This document shows positions 7,267 through 9,822 of a DNA stretch of 9,822 nucleotides, piece by piece. Each line of letters opens with the position of its first letter. Within the stretch, counting starts at the first letter, position 1. The notes below the pieces were generated by a model that worked only from the letters and a program-made list of their open reading frames with translations, searched no databases and was not told the origin of the DNA. The position numbers were made by a program, and so were the translations under genes. The stretch comes from Rubrobacter sp. (GTDB taxonomy: Bacteria > Actinomycetota > Rubrobacteria > Rubrobacterales > Rubrobacteraceae): positions 1 to 9,822 of the forward strand of contig JADDPY010000299.1 of assembly GCA_016781635.1 (NCBI GenBank). The letters run 5' to 3'.

Positions 7267-7301
7267 GATAAAAAACCTCCCATGCCGGCCCCCGCCGGGG
7301 C
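7267..7301 (-). promoter_or_regulatory. terD leader: small GC hairpin and Shine-Dalgarno site
   Basis: Just before the terD GTG the minus strand carries GGGAGG (7276-7281), an A/T-rich spacer (TTTTTTATC), and 6 bases further upstream a hairpin with arms GCCCC/GGGGC (7297-7301 with 7288-7292) and a four-base loop. The Shine-Dalgarno site itself is outside the stem. Whether the hairpin affects translation is unknown. Confidence 0.45.
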
Positions 7302-7310
7302 GTCGTACAA

Positions 7311-7354
7311 CGAAAAGAAGTCCCGGCCGACGCTTCGTAGCGCCGGCCGGGACT
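7311..7354 (-). terminator. Intrinsic terminator or attenuator inside the ter operon
   Basis: In the 114-base gap between the first and second genes there is a 36-base near-perfect hairpin (7319-7354). Its outer arms are 11 bp, AGTCCCGGCCG with CGGCCGGGACT, followed by one A-C mismatch, three further pairs and a small loop. On the minus strand the stem is followed directly by TCTTTTCG, a broken T-tract. The layout is that of an intrinsic terminator, and because terD follows in the same direction it probably works as a partial terminator. It may also stabilise the 3' end of the first message. Confidence 0.7.
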
Positions 7355-7380
7355 CGTACCCCTTCTACCTCTTGCCGCCC

Positions 7381-7956
7381 CTAGGCGTTTACGCCGTAGT
7401 TACGAGCCATGGGACCCAAGCCCCCGGAGAAGCCCTGTCCGATGGCCTTGAACTTCCACTCGCCCTTGTTCCGGTAGACCTCGCCGAAGAGCATCGCCGT
7501 CTCTGTCGAGGCATCCTCGGAGAGATCGTAGCGTGCAATCTCGGAGTTGTCCACGCCGTTCATTACGCGGATAAAGGCGTTGCTGACCATCCCGAAGTTC
7601 TGGCTGCGGGAATCGGCCTCGTGGATCGTGACGCCCACGGAGAGCTTCTGAACGTCCTGCGGGACGCCCTCGAGGTTGACCTTTATCTGCTCGTCGTCAC
7701 CCGCGCCCTCGCCGGTGAGGTTATCGCCGAGGTGCTCGACGGAGCCGTCGGAGCTCTTCTTGTTGTTGTAGAAGATAAAGTCCGAGTCGTTACGGACCTT
7801 CTCGTCTTCCTTGAGTAGAAAAAGGCTGGCGTCGAGATCGAAGTCCTGCCCGTCCGTGGACCTCGTGTCCCAGCCCAGCCCGATCACCACATCCTTCAGC
7901 CCGGGAGCTTCCTTGCTTAGCGAGACGTTGCCGCCTTTGGAGAGCGAAACAGCCAT
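7381..7956 (-). CDS. TerD-family protein (TerE-like), first gene of the ter operon
   Basis: TerD-fold Ca2+-binding protein of 191 residues with all family motifs: [10 protein letters not shown] (27-36), FDLDAS (39-44), DSDFIFYNN (57-65), [13 protein letters not shown] (77-89), [13 protein letters not shown] (143-155) and [16 protein letters not shown] (165-180). [12 protein letters not shown] and [15 protein letters not shown] resemble enteric TerE more than TerD, but the two families are close, so I leave the symbol open. The ATG at 7956 has AAAGGGG eight bases upstream, a weaker ribosome site than terD has. A TATAAT box lies about 40 bases upstream, so this is the promoter-proximal gene. 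The hairpin and T-tract directly after it suggest it may be made in excess over the rest of the operon. It is strongly alike to the next gene along the whole length, indicating tandem duplication. Confidence 0.9.
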   Translation of the reverse strand: MAVSLSKGGNVSLSKEAPGLKDVVIGLGWDTRSTDGQDFDLDASLFLLKEDEKVRNDSDFIFYNNKKSSDGSVEHLGDNLTGEGAGDDEQIKVNLEGVPQDVQKLSVGVTIHEADSRSQNFGMVSNAFIRVMNGVDNSEIARYDLSEDASTETAMLFGEVYRNKGEWKFKAIGQGFSGGLGPMARNYGVNA

Positions 7957-7993
7957 ACTGGTTTCCCCTTTCGATCAACACCCAACGCGACGC

Positions 7994-7999
7994 ATTATA
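7994..7999 (-). promoter_or_regulatory. -10 box of the ter operon promoter
   Basis: The minus strand reads TATAAT, a perfect sigma-70-type -10, placed so that transcription would begin near 7987, about 30 bases before the ATG at 7956. No recognisable TTGACA-like -35 is found 16-18 bases upstream (the sequence there is around GGCTGC), which fits a promoter needing an activator or an alternative sigma factor. Confidence 0.6.
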
Positions 8000-8026
8000 C
8001 AAGATCGCTTGTAGATGCAGCCTACA
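7998..8026. promoter_or_regulatory. Candidate operator: inverted repeats at the ter promoter
   Basis: TACAAG-ATCG-CTTGTA (7998-8013) is a perfect 6+4+6 inverted repeat that overlaps the upstream edge of the -10 box. A second repeat, TGTAG (8010-8014) with CTACA (8022-8026), shares its left arm with the first. Together they make three alternating TGTA/TACA half-sites in the -10 to -35 interval, the usual place for a repressor or activator. The regulator is unknown and not encoded in the window as far as can be seen. Confidence 0.45.
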
Positions 8027-8043
8027 CAGGAGGGGAAGGAAGC

Positions 8044-8796
8044 CTACCCGAGACGCCCTATATACACGAGCGTCTCGTACTCGAACACGATCTTTCCGTC
8101 CCTCGCGTGCGTCCTGAAGACGTCCTTCAACTCGCGCATCATGTCTTCGTATCCGGGCCGTCCTTCGTCGGAAACGTAAGAAGACGAGAGGAGCCTGCCT
8201 CGCAACCCGTCGAGATCGAAGGTCTGGGAATGGCGGAAGACGCGTTCTTCGTATGGTTCGGGGTTGAAGAAGGCGCGGATGCCCTCTCTGCGGTCGAAGT
8301 CCGCGTACCTCTCGGTTTGGTGACGACGGATCAGGCGCTCGTAAGCATCCATGAAGGGTGACGCGTCGTGCTTGAGCTCGTTCCACAGGAGCGCCGCGTA
8401 TCCTGCGGGCCGCAGAATCCGCCCGAACTCGGTCCGTGCCTTCGGAACGTCGAACCAGTGGAAGGCGTGCCCGACCACGACGAGGTCGACGCTCTCTTTA
8501 TGTAGCGTAGTCTCCTCGGCCGTTCCGCTGACGCTTTCGAAAAGAGGATAGCCCGCCAGGTAGCGCTCTCCCGCCTCGCGCATCTCATCGTTCGGCTCGA
8601 CCCCGAACACGCGGTTGCCGTTCTCCAGAAAAAGCTCCGAAAGTAGCCCCGTACCGGAGGCGACATCCGCGACTACGAAGCTCGGAGTAAAACCGTACTT
8701 GGCGCTCAGCTCCTCCAGAATCGCTCGGGGGTAGCCAGGGCGGTACCTCGCGTAGTTTCCGGCCCTCGTGGAAAACCGTTCCTTAGGGTCGGCCAC
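8044..8796 (-). CDS. Class I SAM-dependent methyltransferase
   Basis: Protein of 250 residues with a Rossmann-type methyltransferase core. The N-terminus FSTRAGNYARYRPGYP (8-23) is typical of the Methyltransf_11/25-like group annotated as class I methyltransferases. Motif I is VVADVASGTG (41-50), with acidic E67 in FGVEPNDEM binding the SAM ribose. VDLVVVGHAFHWFD (102-115) is motif II/post-motif region and FGRILRPAGYAALLW (123-137) is motif III. No membrane segment or second domain is seen. The substrate cannot be told. The start is GTG at 8796; a stop codon in the same frame lies two codons upstream, and the ribosome site (GGGG) is weak. It is on the ter strand, but 87 bases with a promoter separate it from the operon, so a shared function with ter is only a possibility. 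Confidence 0.82.
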   Translation of the reverse strand: MADPKERFSTRAGNYARYRPGYPRAILEELSAKYGFTPSFVVADVASGTGLLSELFLENGNRVFGVEPNDEMREAGERYLAGYPLFESVSGTAEETTLHKESVDLVVVGHAFHWFDVPKARTEFGRILRPAGYAALLWNELKHDASPFMDAYERLIRRHQTERYADFDRREGIRAFFNPEPYEERVFRHSQTFDLDGLRGRLLSSSYVSDEGRPGYEDMMRELKDVFRTHARDGKIVFEYETLVYIGRLG

Positions 8797-8953
8797 GCGT
8801 TAGCCCCAGAGTCCTGAGTCGGGGACGGGTAGGATGCCGTCCGACACCACGCCGCTCCCGACCTCCAGGCGGGAGTGCGGTGTGAGGTCGGGGAGCTTCG
8901 GCCTGCATGCTCTCCGCAAAAGGTCCATATTCCGGATGATCTCATACCTACAC

Positions 8954-8988
8954 GAAACCGCGACAGTCTGCGTTCTGTCTCCGGTTTC
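8954..8988. repeat. Imperfect inverted repeat / hairpin
   Basis: GAAACCG (8954-8960) pairs with CGGTTTC (8982-8988) and GACAG (8962-8966) with CTGTC (8975-8979). One unpaired base lies on one side and two on the other, and the loop is eight bases. Twelve base pairs in 35 bases are notable for non-coding DNA. There is no T-tract on either strand, so it is not a simple terminator. Confidence 0.6.
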
Positions 8989-9133
8989 AGGGAGCGCAGT
9001 CGCAGAAGTAGCAATTCACCGAAGCCGGCCCGCACCCCAACGCGTCGCTGTGCGGTGGGTCGCAAAAAGTCAGAGGCGTCGTCCCGGAGCTTTTAAAAGT
9101 CGGCTAACAAATCGAGGCCATCAGCGTAATAGC

Positions 9134-9171
9134 AAAGGCCCCCGAACGCGGCGTGGCCGGTCCCGGGGGCC
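9134..9171 (-). terminator. Probable terminator after the TerC-family gene
   Basis: GGCCCCCG (9137-9144) pairs perfectly with CGGGGGCC (9164-9171); the 19-base loop is GC-rich and may fold further. On the minus strand the stem is followed by TTTGCTATT, a short T-tract. It lies 27 bases after the TerC-family stop codon. The stem is strong and the T-tract weak. Confidence 0.55.
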
Positions 9172-9198
9172 CTAAAACTTCGTTTGCGTAGTCTTCGT

Positions 9199-9822
9199 CT
9201 AGGCGGCCTTCGCCGTGCGGCGGTTGAAGTAGAAGGCGATCGCCGTAAAGATCGCGGCGGCGGCGAGGGCGATGATCCGGTGGTAACCCTCCGTCGCCTC
9301 CGCGACGCTCTGTGCGATGCCCAGCTTGTCGTCGAACATCAGCTCGACGGCGACGTAGACCAGGAGCGCGGCGCCGGCGTACACGATGATCGGGAAGCGG
9401 TTCATGAGGTTGCTCAAGATGGTGGCGCCGTACACGATGATCGGGATCGTAAGCGCGATACCCAGGGCCACGAGCCATACTCGCGGGTCGCCCTCCGGGT
9501 TGCGGGAGATGGCGACCAGAGCGATCACGTTGTCGAGCGACATGACCGCGTCGGCGATGGCGATGATGCGGATGGACTGCCAGAGCCCCGAGCCGGCCTT
9601 GACGTTAGCCTCCTCGTCCTCGCCCCGGACGAGTTGCCACGAGATATAGACGAGCAGCAGCCCGCCGATCAACTGGAGCAGCGGTAACTGAACGAGGAAG
9701 GAGACTATAAAGACGAAGATGATGCGGAGCCCGATGGCCGCCGCGACACCGAGCTGTATCGCTCGCCGGCGCACGTTGCCCTGCAGGTTGCGCACGGCCA
9801 GCGCGATCACCACGGCATTGTC
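9199..9822 (-). CDS. TerC/YjbE-family membrane protein (5' truncated by window edge)
   Basis: Polytopic inner-membrane protein; 207 residues are visible and the start lies beyond the window, probably by some 20-30 residues. The visible part opens with DNAVVIALAVRNL, the first conserved Asp-Asn membrane motif, and has the second in SLDNVIALVAI, the pair of acidic in-membrane motifs of the TerC family. Six to seven hydrophobic segments are seen, for example IIFVFIVSFLV, LIGGLLLVYISW, LVALGIALTIPIIVYGATIL and IVYAGAALLVYVAVELM. A charged cytoplasmic-type loop (RGEDEEANVK) lies between segments. Size and sequence fit the short YjbE-type TerC proteins better than the classic TerC of over 300 residues. 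Members of this family export manganese and help metallate secreted enzymes; TerC of ter operons complexes with TerB. With terB and the terD operon nearby it is likely the membrane component, but Mn2+ export as a separate duty is equally possible. A terminator follows. Confidence 0.88.
   Translation of the reverse strand, partial: DNAVVIALAVRNLQGNVRRRAIQLGVAAAIGLRIIFVFIVSFLVQLPLLQLIGGLLLVYISWQLVRGEDEEANVKAGSGLWQSIRIIAIADAVMSLDNVIALVAISRNPEGDPRVWLVALGIALTIPIIVYGATILSNLMNRFPIIVYAGAALLVYVAVELMFDDKLGIAQSVAEATEGYHRIIALAAAAIFTAIAFYFNRRTAKAA

Larger units (their letters stand above)
8797..9198. other. 402-bp gap without a convincing gene
   Basis: Between the TerC-family stop and the methyltransferase start. 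It holds the TerC terminator (about 9134-9171), an AT-rich palindrome CTTTTAAAAG (9090-9099), a 6-bp inverted repeat CCGCAC/GTGCGG (9030-9055) and a longer hairpin at 8954-8988. A 42-codon frame (8800-8928, minus) is open but lacks a Shine-Dalgarno site. No tRNA, repeat array or mobile-element end was recognised, and no clear promoter for the methyltransferase was found. Confidence 0.55.

Noticed and set aside
8706..9065. 119-codon minus-strand frame overlapping the methyltransferase start
   Set aside because: It overlaps the methyltransferase in another frame, has odd composition (many Arg, Trp and Ser) and no domain.
8797..9133. tRNA or CRISPR-like element in the gap
   Set aside because: No tRNA T-arm or cloverleaf and no regularly spaced direct repeat could be found.
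9700..9822. Manganese riboswitch (yybP-ykoY) in front of the TerC/YjbE-type gene
   Set aside because: The gene start and leader lie beyond the window, so nothing can be said.

Overview
The window is GC-rich, uses ATG, GTG and one TTG start, and has tightly packed genes with Shine-Dalgarno sites. This suggests a high-GC bacterium, most likely a deep-branching actinobacterium of the Rubrobacter kind. That assignment is an inference from composition and protein flavour; no taxonomic marker is present.

Layout. At the left edge a decarboxylating dehydrogenase of the isocitrate/isopropylmalate family runs leftwards (1-1076) and reaches or just passes the edge. It diverges from terB (1251-1706, plus strand), which ends in a rho-independent terminator (about 1753-1780). 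After a 220-bp convergent gap comes a minus-strand operon read from 7956 down to 1927. Its order is a TerD-family gene (TerE-like), terD, terA, terZ, a phosphoribosyltransferase with a TRSP domain, a second PRTase-like protein with a C-terminal PELOTA RNA-binding domain, and a HAD phosphatase. Upstream of it, also on the minus strand, are a SAM-dependent methyltransferase (8044-8796), a 402-bp gap without a convincing gene, and a 5'-truncated TerC/YjbE-family membrane protein (9199 to the right edge).

How the genes fit together. This is a tellurium-resistance-type (ter) chemical stress system. The TerD/E/A/Z proteins are calcium-binding cytoplasmic proteins. TerB is a small acidic metal-responsive protein that in other bacteria works with membrane-bound TerC. 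Two PRTases, the PELOTA domain and the HAD enzyme form the biosynthetic arm that comparative genomics has linked to ter operons and proposed to make a nucleoside-like stress metabolite. The last three genes are coupled (a 4-nt overlap, then directly abutting stop and start), so the enzymes are probably made in fixed proportion. The ATP-grasp and CitE-like lyase partners common in larger versions of this module are not in the window, so this is either a reduced version or one split between loci.

Regulation. A perfect TATAAT -10 box overlaps a 16-bp inverted repeat ahead of the first TerD-family gene. A strong hairpin with a T-tract lies between the first and second genes of the operon and could throttle downstream expression. 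These two non-coding elements, and the reduced enzyme set, are the most interesting points in the window.
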